The notes under the pieces were generated by a model. The model was not told the DNA's origin. It did not search any database and saw only the letters and a program-made list of their open reading frames with translations. 47,712 bases of DNA from positions 1-47,712 of the forward strand of contig JADMLA020000027.1 in the NCBI GenBank assembly GCA_015482705.2. The letters are read 5' to 3'. Of this stretch, positions 16,035-23,812 are shown one piece after another (the first letter of the stretch is position 1; every line of letters starts with the position of its first letter). Both the position numbers and the translations under genes were made by a program. The DNA comes from Prosthecochloris sp. (GTDB lineage Bacteria > Bacteroidota > Chlorobiia > Chlorobiales > Chlorobiaceae).

Positions 16035-17048
16035 TCAATGCGCAGCCTCAGCATCATGACTTTCATGCGATGAAGCAAGCCCTATAAAGAGTGCGGAAAG
16101 CATCGTGAAAATAAATGCCTGAAGGAAAGAAACAAAGATTTCAAGCAAATAGATGAAAATCGCAAATGGTACCGACACGAGCACCGCGACGATATAGCTC
16201 TTAAGAATAAAGCTGATGAAAATCAAACTGAGGATGATGATGTGTCCGGCCGTCATATTCGCGAAAAGTCGGATGGTCAATGCAAACGGCTTGGTGAACA
16301 GACCGATGACCTCGATTGGAATCATGATTATCCAGAGAGCCCAGTGCGTACCTGCCGTCAGATGCGCAAGGTAACCTTTGATGCCGTGTGCTTTGAGTGC
16401 GGAAACCTGGGTGATAAAAAAGGTAAAGACAGCGAGCGTCAGCGTAACATTGACGTTACCTGTCGCCGTCGCACCGTACGGAACAAGACCGAGCAGATTC
16501 AGTACAAGAATGAAAACAAACACCGTCAACAGATACGGCATGTGCTTTTCGTACCCCTCGCCAATATTGGATTTTGCGACATCGAGCCGGATAAATTCGA
16601 CAAGAGCCTCCATGGCATTGGCAAGACCACCCGGAGCCTTGCGGCTGTTGACCGATTTATATTGATTACCGACGTAACCGAAAACAAGCAGCAGAATAGC
16701 AGCGGCCAGCCACATAAAAACAACGTGACGAGTGATGGATATGTCAAAACCACCTATAACCAGTTTCGGAAGAGCGAATTTACCGAACGGGTCGAACTCC
16801 ATGAGATTGCTGTCGAGAATGTGATGCATGATCACATCTCCAGCACTACCATGCTCCTCTTCACCATGACCGGCTTCGCCATGAGCTGCATCAGCATGAA
16901 CCGCAGCCTCTTCATGCGCCACAGCCTCACTATGTTCTTCTGCTGAAGATGCATATGCCGATGCACCGAAGCCAAAAAGCAAAGACATAATCAGCATCAC
17001 AACAACCCTGACAAGCTCACCGGACTGTAAAGCGTTAAACCGTTTCAT
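16035..17048 (-). CDS. atpB: ATP synthase Fo subunit a with a His/Glu-rich N-terminal extension
   Basis: The 337-residue subunit a forms the proton half-channels next to the c ring. The conserved channel helix has the essential Arg in FALTIRLFANMTAGH. The N-terminus is longer than in E. coli: a signal-like helix (residues 9-30, ending AYA) and then a periplasmic stretch of about 45 residues with eight His among many Glu and Ala (H39, 45, 51, 56, 61, 66, 75, 76). The C-terminus also ends in a His-rich tail (SSHESHDAEAAH). The gene overlaps the upstream atpI-like gene by 4 bases (ATGA). The extension may bind metal or protons; that is inference. Confidence 0.95.
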   Translation of the reverse strand: MKRFNALQSGELVRVVVMLIMSLLFGFGASAYASSAEEHSEAVAHEEAAVHADAAHGEAGHGEEEHGSAGDVIMHHILDSNLMEFDPFGKFALPKLVIGGFDISITRHVVFMWLAAAILLLVFGYVGNQYKSVNSRKAPGGLANAMEALVEFIRLDVAKSNIGEGYEKHMPYLLTVFVFILVLNLLGLVPYGATATGNVNVTLTLAVFTFFITQVSALKAHGIKGYLAHLTAGTHWALWIIMIPIEVIGLFTKPFALTIRLFANMTAGHIIILSLIFISFILKSYIVAVLVSVPFAIFIYLLEIFVSFLQAFIFTMLSALFIGLASSHESHDAEAAH

Positions 17049-17431
17049 GCGACTCTTTTTTTCTGTTTGTTCTTCTTTTGATATCCGAGAATTTCAACAA
17101 TCACGTAAATACAGTAAAAAGCGAAAAACGACACAACGAAGTCATTGATCACAACGAGACTCTGCAGGATGATAAAGGCAACAAGAACCATCAGCACCAG
17201 CAACCTTACAACCAACCCTCCGAAAACAACCTTGGTATACTCGGCTTGAGACTTGTCAAATGCACGCTCAAACAGCAGGTAACCGATGAGAGAATTGGCA
17301 GCGATCAATATCCAGGCAACAAAAACAGAGCCGAGGTCGACGTTATACTCGGTGGCGCTCCAGAATATCACCCCCCATAAAATGACGGACAAGATAAGGA
17401 TCTTTATCAGAAAATCAAACAGCGGTTTCAT
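17045..17431 (-). CDS. AtpI-like four-helix membrane protein
   Basis: Starting at the ATG at 17431, the product has 128 residues with four hydrophobic helices (about 10-25, 35-50, 69-91 and 95-115) and a basic tail KKNKQKKRVA. A TTG three codons earlier is the other possible start. Its place between atpZ and atpB is that of atpI, whose product helps assemble the c ring, and its size and topology fit. Direct sequence match to E. coli AtpI is too weak to see by eye, so the call rests on position and topology. It is joined to atpB by an ATGA overlap. Confidence 0.65.
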   Translation of the reverse strand: MKPLFDFLIKILILSVILWGVIFWSATEYNVDLGSVFVAWILIAANSLIGYLLFERAFDKSQAEYTKVVFGGLVVRLLVLMVLVAFIILQSLVVINDFVVSFFAFYCIYVIVEILGYQKKNKQKKRVA

Positions 17432-17460
17432 AAGATGCAAAAGAATTGAAGTTTACCATG

Positions 17461-17709
17461 TTACCGACCTTTCCGGTTCGCGTTTTTCACAACTTTAATC
17501 AGAAGCAGTATCATCCCCGTCAATCCTGCCCCGACGCCGATAAGCAGAAACAGGGGAGACGTACCCAGCTGCTCATCCACCCAATAGCCTCCGAGGACAA
17601 AAAAAGCAAAACTGGCGGCAATTTGAAAACCGATTCCGAGATAATCGGACAAGGCCCGGACAGATCTTCCGAAATAATCCGAAAATTTTTCTTTTTCGCC
17701 GGACCTCAT
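17461..17709 (-). CDS. atpZ: AtpZ/AtpI family protein
   Basis: The 82-residue protein has two membrane helices, about 26-44 (FQIAASFAFFVLGGYWVD) and 52-73. The segment GGYWVDEQLGTSPLFLLIG, with a conserved Asp between the helices, is the signature of the short AtpZ/AtpI family (formerly 'ATPase gene 1'). It is thought to help Fo assembly or Mg uptake. The gene overlaps the bactofilin gene by 4 bases (ATGA), tying the cell-shape genes to the ATP synthase transcript. A TAA stop lies 29 bases before the atpI-like gene. Confidence 0.82.
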   Translation of the reverse strand: MRSGEKEKFSDYFGRSVRALSDYLGIGFQIAASFAFFVLGGYWVDEQLGTSPLFLLIGVGAGLTGMILLLIKVVKNANRKGR

Positions 17710-18131
17710 ATGCTTTTCAACCCTGAAAGCTGCGGTTCGGGCTCTCTTTCCAGCAGCTGCTCTTTGAACCCTTCATCCTGTTTCATGAAAACTCTACCGT
17801 TCAGTTTCGCCCCGTCCTCGACGTCGAGAGCTGTAACCCTCAGGTCACCGTCGATTGCAGCAGTGGCTTCAAGCCGAAGTTCTCCGGAAATTTCGGCATT
17901 TCCACTGAACTTTCCTGCAACCCTCATGTTCTCGGCGCTTATTTCACCCTCGACGACCCCTTCACTGCCAATGATCAGCGTTGATCTGCAGGTAACCTGG
18001 CCGGATACGTTCCCGTCAACCCTGATGTCGCCATCAGCCGCAAGTTCTCCTTGCACAGAAGTACCTTCCATCAGAAGAGTCAAGCCTCCGGTCGAGCCGG
18101 ATCTGCGTTTTTTTCCTTTTTTACTGAACAT
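17706..18131 (-). CDS. Bactofilin
   Basis: The 141-residue protein has a short basic N-terminus (KKGKKRRSG), then a beta-helical DUF583 bactofilin core with repeating turns such as VQGELAADGDIRVDGNVSGQV and SAENMRVAGKFSG, and a short charged tail. Bactofilins polymerise without nucleotides into filaments that place cell-wall enzymes. An upstream in-frame GTG at 18140 is the alternative start; I chose the ATG because AGG lies about eight bases before it. The M23 peptidase gene is directly upstream, a pairing common in bacteria where the filament recruits the peptidase for shape control. Confidence 0.88.
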   Translation of the reverse strand: MFSKKGKKRRSGSTGGLTLLMEGTSVQGELAADGDIRVDGNVSGQVTCRSTLIIGSEGVVEGEISAENMRVAGKFSGNAEISGELRLEATAAIDGDLRVTALDVEDGAKLNGRVFMKQDEGFKEQLLEREPEPQLSGLKSI

Positions 18132-18144
18132 ATTGTACACCTGT

Positions 18145-18942
18145 TTACATTGAAAAATTCAGATAGGCTTCCGGGTCGACGGGAATACCGTTCTTCCAGA
18201 CTTCAAAGTGCAGGTGAACACCCGAAGATTCCTGACCGGTATCACCTGCAAGTGCAATGACTTCCCCAAGCTTCACCTGCTCGCCTCCTTTTTTGAAAAG
18301 CTGACTGCAATGCTTGTAAAACGTCATGTATTCACCATGATCGACGATTATTGTATACCCGAATGTACCCGTCCAGTCAGAAAAAACCACCGAACCGTCG
18401 GCAACAGCCCCTACCGGCTCGTTTCGTGCAGTGGCGATATCCACCCCGTAGTGGCTCTTTTTCGGTTTGAATCGTTGTGAGATCGAACCTGTCACCAACC
18501 TACCGGTAAATTTTCCGGGAGTGATCGCACCACCGGAAAATGGAGGAGGGACGATGCCGGCTTCGAAAACCCTTCGCCCGGCTCTTTCGCCGACACCGCC
18601 TTCATTCTCTACCATTGCCTTTTCCTGAAACATGATCCCCTCCACTTTTTGAGTGAATGCCTGCATGTTTTCGATTTCAACGATGAGGCTGTCCACTCGC
18701 TTTGCCTGGAGAGCGACAAGCTCTTTCTGATGGACTGGCAGCGTCCATCCTGGAAGCATCGTATATAAGGGGGTTACGAAAAAAATCAGTCCAGCCAAGG
18801 AAATCAGCAACCCCAGCATAAGCAAGAAGACGATGACGAAGGTTGCCGGAACACCTTTTAACAGCGTTACGGGCTTCGACCTGCCTCCGACGGGAATGAG
18901 ACTGAGCGTATAAACAGGTTTTTTCTTGCGGTGGGCTCCCAT
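18145..18942 (-). CDS. M23 (LytM-type) peptidase with membrane anchor
   Basis: The 265-residue protein has a basic cytoplasmic tail, one membrane helix at about 33-58 and a short helical linker. The C-terminal M23 domain has the zinc ligands His164 and Asp168 in SHYGVD and His245 in HLHFE, with a further His at 211. These are the full catalytic set, so this is an active endopeptidase and not a degenerate LytM regulator. It probably cuts peptidoglycan cross-links in the periplasm. It starts 10 bases after galE and is followed within 14 bases by the bactofilin gene, which suggests the two act together in cell shape. Confidence 0.9.
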   Translation of the reverse strand: MGAHRKKKPVYTLSLIPVGGRSKPVTLLKGVPATFVIVFLLMLGLLISLAGLIFFVTPLYTMLPGWTLPVHQKELVALQAKRVDSLIVEIENMQAFTQKVEGIMFQEKAMVENEGGVGERAGRRVFEAGIVPPPFSGGAITPGKFTGRLVTGSISQRFKPKKSHYGVDIATARNEPVGAVADGSVVFSDWTGTFGYTIIVDHGEYMTFYKHCSQLFKKGGEQVKLGEVIALAGDTGQESSGVHLHFEVWKNGIPVDPEAYLNFSM

Positions 18943-18951
18943 GGAAAAAGA

Positions 18952-19932
18952 TCAGGTTACATTGAAATTACGACGATACACCTGCCACGTTGAATCGATC
19001 AGGGTATCGAGATCGCTGTAACGAGGTTGCCATTCGAGCAGTGCTCTTGCCTTCTTCGACGATGCAACAAGCTCTGCCGGGTCACCCGGACGTCTTTCCG
19101 ACATGGCTGCCGGGATATCATGTCCGGTAATCTCACGTGCTCTCTCGATCATCTCCAGCACCGTGACCCCGGTTTCACTGCCCAGGTTCACCGCCAGACT
19201 CTCTTTTTTTTCAGCAAGATACTCGAATGCCGTCACATGCGCTGCTGCAAGATCACTCACATGGACGTAGTCACGGATACATGTTCCGTCCCTGGTAGGG
19301 TAATCTTCTCCGAATACCTTCATCCCCTCACGCACTCCGGCTGCCGTTTCCATTACGATCGGCAGCAGGTTTTCCGGTTTCATTTCCAGGCCTTGTATTC
19401 GCCCCCGTACATCATAACCGGCTGCGTTGAAATAACGGATCGAGGCATACTTCAATCCTTTCAGGCGATCGTACCACTCCATCAATCGCTCGATCTCGAG
19501 TTTGGTGAATCCGTAGAAGTTTTCAGGGTCTTTCGGATGTTCTTCATCGATCGGCAAATATCTGGGCGAACCGAATATCGCAGCTGAAGACGAAAAAATC
19601 ATATTCGGTATCCCGGCCGAAAGTGCTGCATTCAAAATGTTTATCGTACCTGCTATATTCATCCGGGCATAGGCTTCCGGTTCGATCATGGACTCTCCTG
19701 CCGCTTTCAATGCGGCAAGATGTACACAGCCGTCATAACCTTCCGCCATAATTTCACGTAGTCGTAACGGTTGCATGATATCACCATGCTGAAAGACTGC
19801 TTCTTCGAAGAGGTTCCGGCGTGTTCCTGAAGAAAGGTTATCCAGAACCGTTACGTCGTACCCTCTATCGAGGAACTCCCTGGCTACATGGCTCCCGATA
19901 TAACCTGCGCCGCCGATCACTAGTATTTTCAC
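18952..19932 (-). CDS. galE: UDP-glucose 4-epimerase
   Basis: This 326-residue extended SDR enzyme interconverts UDP-glucose and UDP-galactose for envelope polysaccharides. It has the NAD-binding GGAGYIGSH (7-15), the DNLSSG segment after the second strand, the SSAAIFG active-site strand and the catalytic pair Tyr140 and Lys144 in YGFTK. The length fits GalE. It is the first gene of the minus-strand run that continues into the M23 peptidase and bactofilin. Whether it also acts on N-acetyl sugars cannot be told. The divergent pgeF start lies 134 bases away. Confidence 0.93.
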   Translation of the reverse strand: MKILVIGGAGYIGSHVAREFLDRGYDVTVLDNLSSGTRRNLFEEAVFQHGDIMQPLRLREIMAEGYDGCVHLAALKAAGESMIEPEAYARMNIAGTINILNAALSAGIPNMIFSSSAAIFGSPRYLPIDEEHPKDPENFYGFTKLEIERLMEWYDRLKGLKYASIRYFNAAGYDVRGRIQGLEMKPENLLPIVMETAAGVREGMKVFGEDYPTRDGTCIRDYVHVSDLAAAHVTAFEYLAEKKESLAVNLGSETGVTVLEMIERAREITGHDIPAAMSERRPGDPAELVASSKKARALLEWQPRYSDLDTLIDSTWQVYRRNFNVT

Positions 19933-20066
19933 GCTTCAATTATGGTTTACGTTCAACATCCTATGTTCTCTTTGCCAAAGATAACACTTTCGCCTAAATT
20001 GAACGATTGTTGTACCATACCCTATAAAACCGCAGGGTACCCACGAGATCTTGCCATGAGCGCCTG

Positions 20067-20828
20067 ATGAACAAGCTGTTTATACAACCTGAAATCTTTT
20101 CGCAAATCCCCGGACTCCACGCCCTGCAAACAACTCGTCACGGCGGTGTGAGCCAGGCACCTTTCGCAACGTTGAATCTCGGGCACAATACCCCCGATAA
20201 TCCGGCAAACGTTGCCAAGAACCGATCGATACTCTGCGAACACCTGAACGTCGACACCTCGTCACTGGTCACCGCTGATCAGGTACACGGAACAAGGATT
20301 CTTCATGCCTTTGAGGGAGGACATCGTACAGGATACGATGCATTTATAACCGACCGGGAAAATATTTTTCTTTGCGTACTCACAGCAGACTGCTTTCCCG
20401 TACTCATTTTCGACTATGAGCATCGAGCGGCAGGCGCCGCACATGCGGGATGGAAAGGAACTGCAGAAAACATCATCGGAAGGACAATCGAAGCTATGAT
20501 GAAACACTTCGATACATCACCATCCGCCTGTCTCGCCTGGATCGGCACAGGTATATCCGCAAGTGAGTACGAGGTTGGAAAGGATGTAGCCGACCATTTC
20601 GCCGGCAAGCACCTCGCTCTCTCACCCAACGGTCGCTTCATGCTCGATCTTGCTGCAGCCAACGTCGATCAGTTGCTCGATGCAGGAATTCCCGGTAATT
20701 CGATCGAAGTTTCACCGTTCTGTACTGCAAAAAACAACAACGACTTCTTTTCATACCGCAAGGAAAATGGAAAAACCGGACGAATGATAACCTTGATCGG
20801 CATCAACTCTCCTGCTTCGGCTTCCTGA
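20067..20828 (+). CDS. pgeF: Multicopper-type purine nucleosidase/laccase-domain protein (YfiH/PgeF family)
   Basis: The 253-residue cytosolic protein has the family signature QVHG (72-75), TADCFP (107-111) and HAGWKG (126-131) with metal-binding His74, Cys109 and His126. Family members were first called polyphenol oxidases; some later work shows purine nucleoside phosphorylase or deaminase activity, and E. coli YfiH edits peptidoglycan precursors. Which applies here is open. The nearest wall genes are galE and the M23 peptidase across a divergent promoter. Its last 26 bases overlap the convergent 69-residue gene. Confidence 0.9.
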   Translation: MNKLFIQPEIFSQIPGLHALQTTRHGGVSQAPFATLNLGHNTPDNPANVAKNRSILCEHLNVDTSSLVTADQVHGTRILHAFEGGHRTGYDAFITDRENIFLCVLTADCFPVLIFDYEHRAAGAAHAGWKGTAENIIGRTIEAMMKHFDTSPSACLAWIGTGISASEYEVGKDVADHFAGKHLALSPNGRFMLDLAAANVDQLLDAGIPGNSIEVSPFCTAKNNNDFFSYRKENGKTGRMITLIGINSPASAS

Positions 20829-21012
20829 CCACTACCAGAGCTGTACCGAGCTTTTTCTCCAGCTCTTTAACCTGCAGCAATTCCTTTTCTGTGAGATCGT
20901 CGGCGACGACATCGTAACTCGAGTACGACAACAGTGTCTTGCCGATACTTTTTTCCAAAGCTTTGACCTCCTGTAACTGTTCATCCGACAGTTTCGAAAG
21001 ACTCGACAGCAT
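20803..21012 (-). CDS. Small hypothetical protein with two repeats
   Basis: The 69-residue protein is not one I recognise. It is made of two similar copies of about 22 residues: residues 8-29 (LSDEQLQEVKALEKSIGKTL) and 40-61 (LTEKELLQVKELEKKLGTAL). Each looks like a charged amphipathic helix followed by a short strand. A very strong ribosome site, AAGGAGGG, lies five bases before the ATG, and this convinced me that the frame is real. It has no signal peptide and no membrane helix. It overlaps the pgeF 3' end tail to tail and is transcribed away from bchU. Confidence 0.75.
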   Translation of the reverse strand: MLSSLSKLSDEQLQEVKALEKSIGKTLLSYSSYDVVADDLTEKELLQVKELEKKLGTALVVVRKPKQES

Positions 21013-21356
21013 AGCAACCCTCCTTTACGGCATCGTCATTTCCTTGACGCCCGGCCTCGTTACCAGTCACTGGACGTTACCCATCAGCATACCACAGTCA
21101 AAGACCGAACGCCGATACAGACAATAGCGATGTCTTTCACGTTTAACTGCTTCCATACTCAAAGTATACGGAACAACCTGCTTTCCTTATAGTTGTTTCA
21201 TAACGCTTTTTGGGGTAAATTGAGGTTTATATAAAAAAACATCGGAATCCACTCCAATCATTCCTAAGTTGATCGAATGTCCGAACTTGCCGAACACCGG
21301 GACAGAGGGAATATCGTTTACCAGCTTAGGCCTTTAACTTTTAGCCTTACCTGAAC
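21013..21356. other. Intergenic region between the 69-residue gene and bchU
   Basis: This 344-base gap separates two divergent genes and must hold both promoters. I see no ORF with support, no tRNA-like fold and no strong repeat. The only weak promoter-like signal toward bchU is at 21193-21221. A long leader of more than 100 bases for bchU is possible, because no Shine-Dalgarno is seen just before its ATG. Confidence 0.7.
21193..21221 (+). promoter_or_regulatory. Weak sigma70-like promoter candidate for bchU
   Basis: TTGTTT and TAAATT are separated by 17 bases. They match the consensus in three and four of six positions. It points at bchU, about 135 bases upstream. Many random sequences reach this score, so the call is tentative. 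Confidence 0.25.
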
Positions 21357-22376
21357 ATGAATGACACTGAATTGCTGAAATGTAATCAACGAGCCAACGA
21401 GATTCTTTTCAAGGGGCTCGTGGAATTCGGCTGTTTCAAGGCTGCACTTGAACTCGACATTTTCACTCATCTCGCCGGCGAAGCAAAAGACGTTGAAACC
21501 CTTTCCGAAGATATCGGTGCCGTACCGCAGCGGCTTGGAATGTTGCTTGAAGCACTTCGTCAGGTCGGAATCACCGCGCAGGAAAACGGCAAGTGGAATT
21601 TGACCGATTTCGCAAATAGCATGTTCGTTCCCAACGAGGAGCACCCGAATCTCTATATGGTTCCCGTTGCAAAAGCCATGGCTTATACCGCCGAAAATTT
21701 CTATATGAACATGGCTGAAGCTGTACGAGGCAAACTCGATTACAAAGGAGAAACCTCTTACCCTCCGAAAACCAAAGAAGAAAATCTTTATTTCGAAGAG
21801 ATACACCGTCGCAACGCTCATTTCGCAATTAAGTTGCTACTTGAAGAAGCCGACCTCTCATCCAACGAAAAACTTATCGATGTAGGAGGCGGCATAGGAG
21901 ATATTTCGGCGGCACTTGGCAAAAAGTACACACAGCTCGACACCACCATTCTGAATCTGCCCGGAGCAATTGAGCTTGTCGATGAAAACGCTGCTGAAAA
22001 AGGTCTTGGAGACAGATTGAGGGGGGCCGCCGTTGACATTTACAGGGATGAATACCCTTCGGCCGATGCAGTTATGTTCTGCAGAATTCTCTATTCGGCA
22101 AATGACCAGCTTACCGAAATGATGTGTGCAAAGGCGTTCAGCGCACTCGAAGCTGGAGGTAAAGTACTCGTACTCGATATGATAGTCGATGAAAAGGAAC
22201 ACCCGAACTACGACTATCTCAGTCATTATATCATGGGAATCGGTATGCCGTTTTCGGTTCTCGGCTTCAAGGAGCAGTCAAATTACAAGCCTATTCTCGA
22301 AAAAATCGGATTCACGGATGTTCGTATGGTCCGCCGTTACGAGCACCTCTATGTCGAGGCGGTTAAACCGGCCTAA
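21357..22376 (+). CDS. bchU: Bacteriochlorophyllide C-20 methyltransferase
   Basis: This 339-residue SAM-dependent enzyme adds the C-20 methyl group in bacteriochlorophyll c (and e) synthesis; without it cells make BChl d. I recognise strong similarity along the full length to Chlorobaculum tepidum BchU: the N-terminal dimer and winged-helix part (1-100), the SAM site IDVGGGIGDISAA (174-186) and LDMIVDE. Tyr246 and His290, the substrate and Mg-binding residues as I recall them from the crystal structure, are at the same numbers. The frame is intact, unlike the frameshifted copies reported in some BChl d strains. It stands alone with its own terminator and is not beside other bch genes. Confidence 0.95.
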   Translation: MNDTELLKCNQRANEILFKGLVEFGCFKAALELDIFTHLAGEAKDVETLSEDIGAVPQRLGMLLEALRQVGITAQENGKWNLTDFANSMFVPNEEHPNLYMVPVAKAMAYTAENFYMNMAEAVRGKLDYKGETSYPPKTKEENLYFEEIHRRNAHFAIKLLLEEADLSSNEKLIDVGGGIGDISAALGKKYTQLDTTILNLPGAIELVDENAAEKGLGDRLRGAAVDIYRDEYPSADAVMFCRILYSANDQLTEMMCAKAFSALEAGGKVLVLDMIVDEKEHPNYDYLSHYIMGIGMPFSVLGFKEQSNYKPILEKIGFTDVRMVRRYEHLYVEAVKPA

Positions 22377-22401
22377 AAACTCCTCGAAAAATTTCATTGA
22401 A

Positions 22402-22435
22402 AAGCAGTTTCTCTATCAGCGGAAACTGCTTTTTT
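22402..22435 (+). terminator. Intrinsic terminator of bchU
   Basis: AAGCAGTTTC (22402-22411) pairs perfectly with GAAACTGCTT (22422-22431) around a 10-base loop, and a T run of six follows. It begins 26 bases past the bchU stop. Read on the minus strand the hairpin is followed by four T, so it may also end the convergent CoA-transferase transcript. Confidence 0.9.
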
Positions 22436-22440
22436 CGTTT

Positions 22441-23733
22441 CTATGGGCAAACCTTCCTGTAACCACCGTAAAGATCATGAGCTGTCCGGCAGATATCTTC
22501 ACGAAAATCCGGATGAGCGATACTTGCAAGCGCCTCGGCACGCTGCCGCATGTTTTTTCCGTGAAGGTTTACAATCCCGTATTCCGTAACGACATATTGC
22601 ACATGAGCCCTTGTGGTCACAACTCCCGCTCCAGCCTTGAGCACAGGAACAATCCGGGACTCACCACGTTTGGTAACTGAAGGAAGCGCTATGATGGGTT
22701 TTCCATCGGGAGAAAGCGCCGCACCGCGAATGAAGTCCATCTGTCCCCCGACACCGGAAAAATGCCGATGCCCTATGGAATCGGCACAAACCTGCCCGGT
22801 CATATCGATTTCAATGGCACTGTTGATTGCAGTGACCCTGGGATTCTTCCGGATCTCTTTGGTATCGTTTATATAGTCCGAGCCGAACATCTCAACAAGC
22901 GGATTGTCATCGACAAAATCATAGAGCCTGCGCGATCCCAAGAGAAAACTGGCGACAATGATTCCATTATGGGTAGATTTGTACCTTCCTGTGATAACAC
23001 CTTTTTCAACAAGATCGACAACTCCATCGGAAAACATTTCCGTATGAATCCCCAGATCTCTATGATGTATCAGCGCAGCAAGGGTGGCATCGGGAATAGC
23101 GCCGATACCCATCTGAAGAGTTGCACCGTTTTCGACTATGGAGGCAATATTCTGTCCGATTTTTTGTTCGATATCGGTCAATTCATGACTCGGACCTTCA
23201 GGAAGTGGATCGTCAACATCAACCATGGAGTCGATATGACTCACATGCAGCAATCCTTCACCGTGTGTCCGGGGCATATTCGGGTTCACCTGTGCAACAA
23301 CCGTCTTTGCTGTATGAACCGCTGCCCGCGCCGCATCCACCGATACTCCGAGGGAACAGTATCCATGGCGGTCCGGAGGAGAAACATGAACAAATGCAAC
23401 ATCGAGAGGCAGGACATTTCTGTAAAACAGTGCCGGCACATCACTTAAAAAAATAGGTATGGCGTCTGCCAGCCCCTTCTGAACGGCAGATCGCACATTC
23501 CTGCCGACAAACAAGGCATTGAGCCTAAAGCTATCACTATACTCCGGACGGACATACGCAGCATCGCCTTCTGTATGAAGGCTTACAATTTCAACGTTAC
23601 GCAGCTCACCCGCCCGGCCAACGAGAGCATCGATAAGCCTCTGCGGTGTAGCCGCAGCTGTTTGCAGAAAAACCCTGTTTCCCGACTCGACGACAGTAAC
23701 CGCCTCTGCCGCCGATATTGTCCGGTATTTCAT
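22441..23733 (-). CDS. Acetyl-CoA hydrolase/CoA-transferase family protein
   Basis: The 430-residue protein is of the class I CoA-transferase type with two related alpha/beta halves. GIGAIPDATLAAL (209-221), HTEMFSDGVVDLVEKG (230-245; Glu232 is the likely catalytic carboxylate) and VVTEYGIVNLHGK in the C-terminal half fit the 4-hydroxybutyrate/acetyl-CoA transferase group (Cat2/AbfT) better than the longer Ach1 form. Such enzymes exchange CoA between acyl groups such as acetyl, butyryl, succinyl or 4-hydroxybutyryl. GGAGT lies about nine bases before the ATG. It follows sdhA by 79 bases, so a succinate-linked acyl transfer is a reasonable guess but is not shown. Confidence 0.8.
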   Translation of the reverse strand: MKYRTISAAEAVTVVESGNRVFLQTAAATPQRLIDALVGRAGELRNVEIVSLHTEGDAAYVRPEYSDSFRLNALFVGRNVRSAVQKGLADAIPIFLSDVPALFYRNVLPLDVAFVHVSPPDRHGYCSLGVSVDAARAAVHTAKTVVAQVNPNMPRTHGEGLLHVSHIDSMVDVDDPLPEGPSHELTDIEQKIGQNIASIVENGATLQMGIGAIPDATLAALIHHRDLGIHTEMFSDGVVDLVEKGVITGRYKSTHNGIIVASFLLGSRRLYDFVDDNPLVEMFGSDYINDTKEIRKNPRVTAINSAIEIDMTGQVCADSIGHRHFSGVGGQMDFIRGAALSPDGKPIIALPSVTKRGESRIVPVLKAGAGVVTTRAHVQYVVTEYGIVNLHGKNMRQRAEALASIAHPDFREDICRTAHDLYGGYRKVCP

Positions 23734-23812
23734 AAATTATTCAACTCCTTTTTTTATTTCCTATGATTTCAAATAGACCACATACAGACGTCACATTCCA
23801 AACTCCTTTCAT

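Noticed and set aside
23734..23812. Hidden or broken sdhB between sdhA and the CoA-transferase
   Set aside because: Only 79 bases, with no Cys-rich coding remnant; sdhB is absent here.
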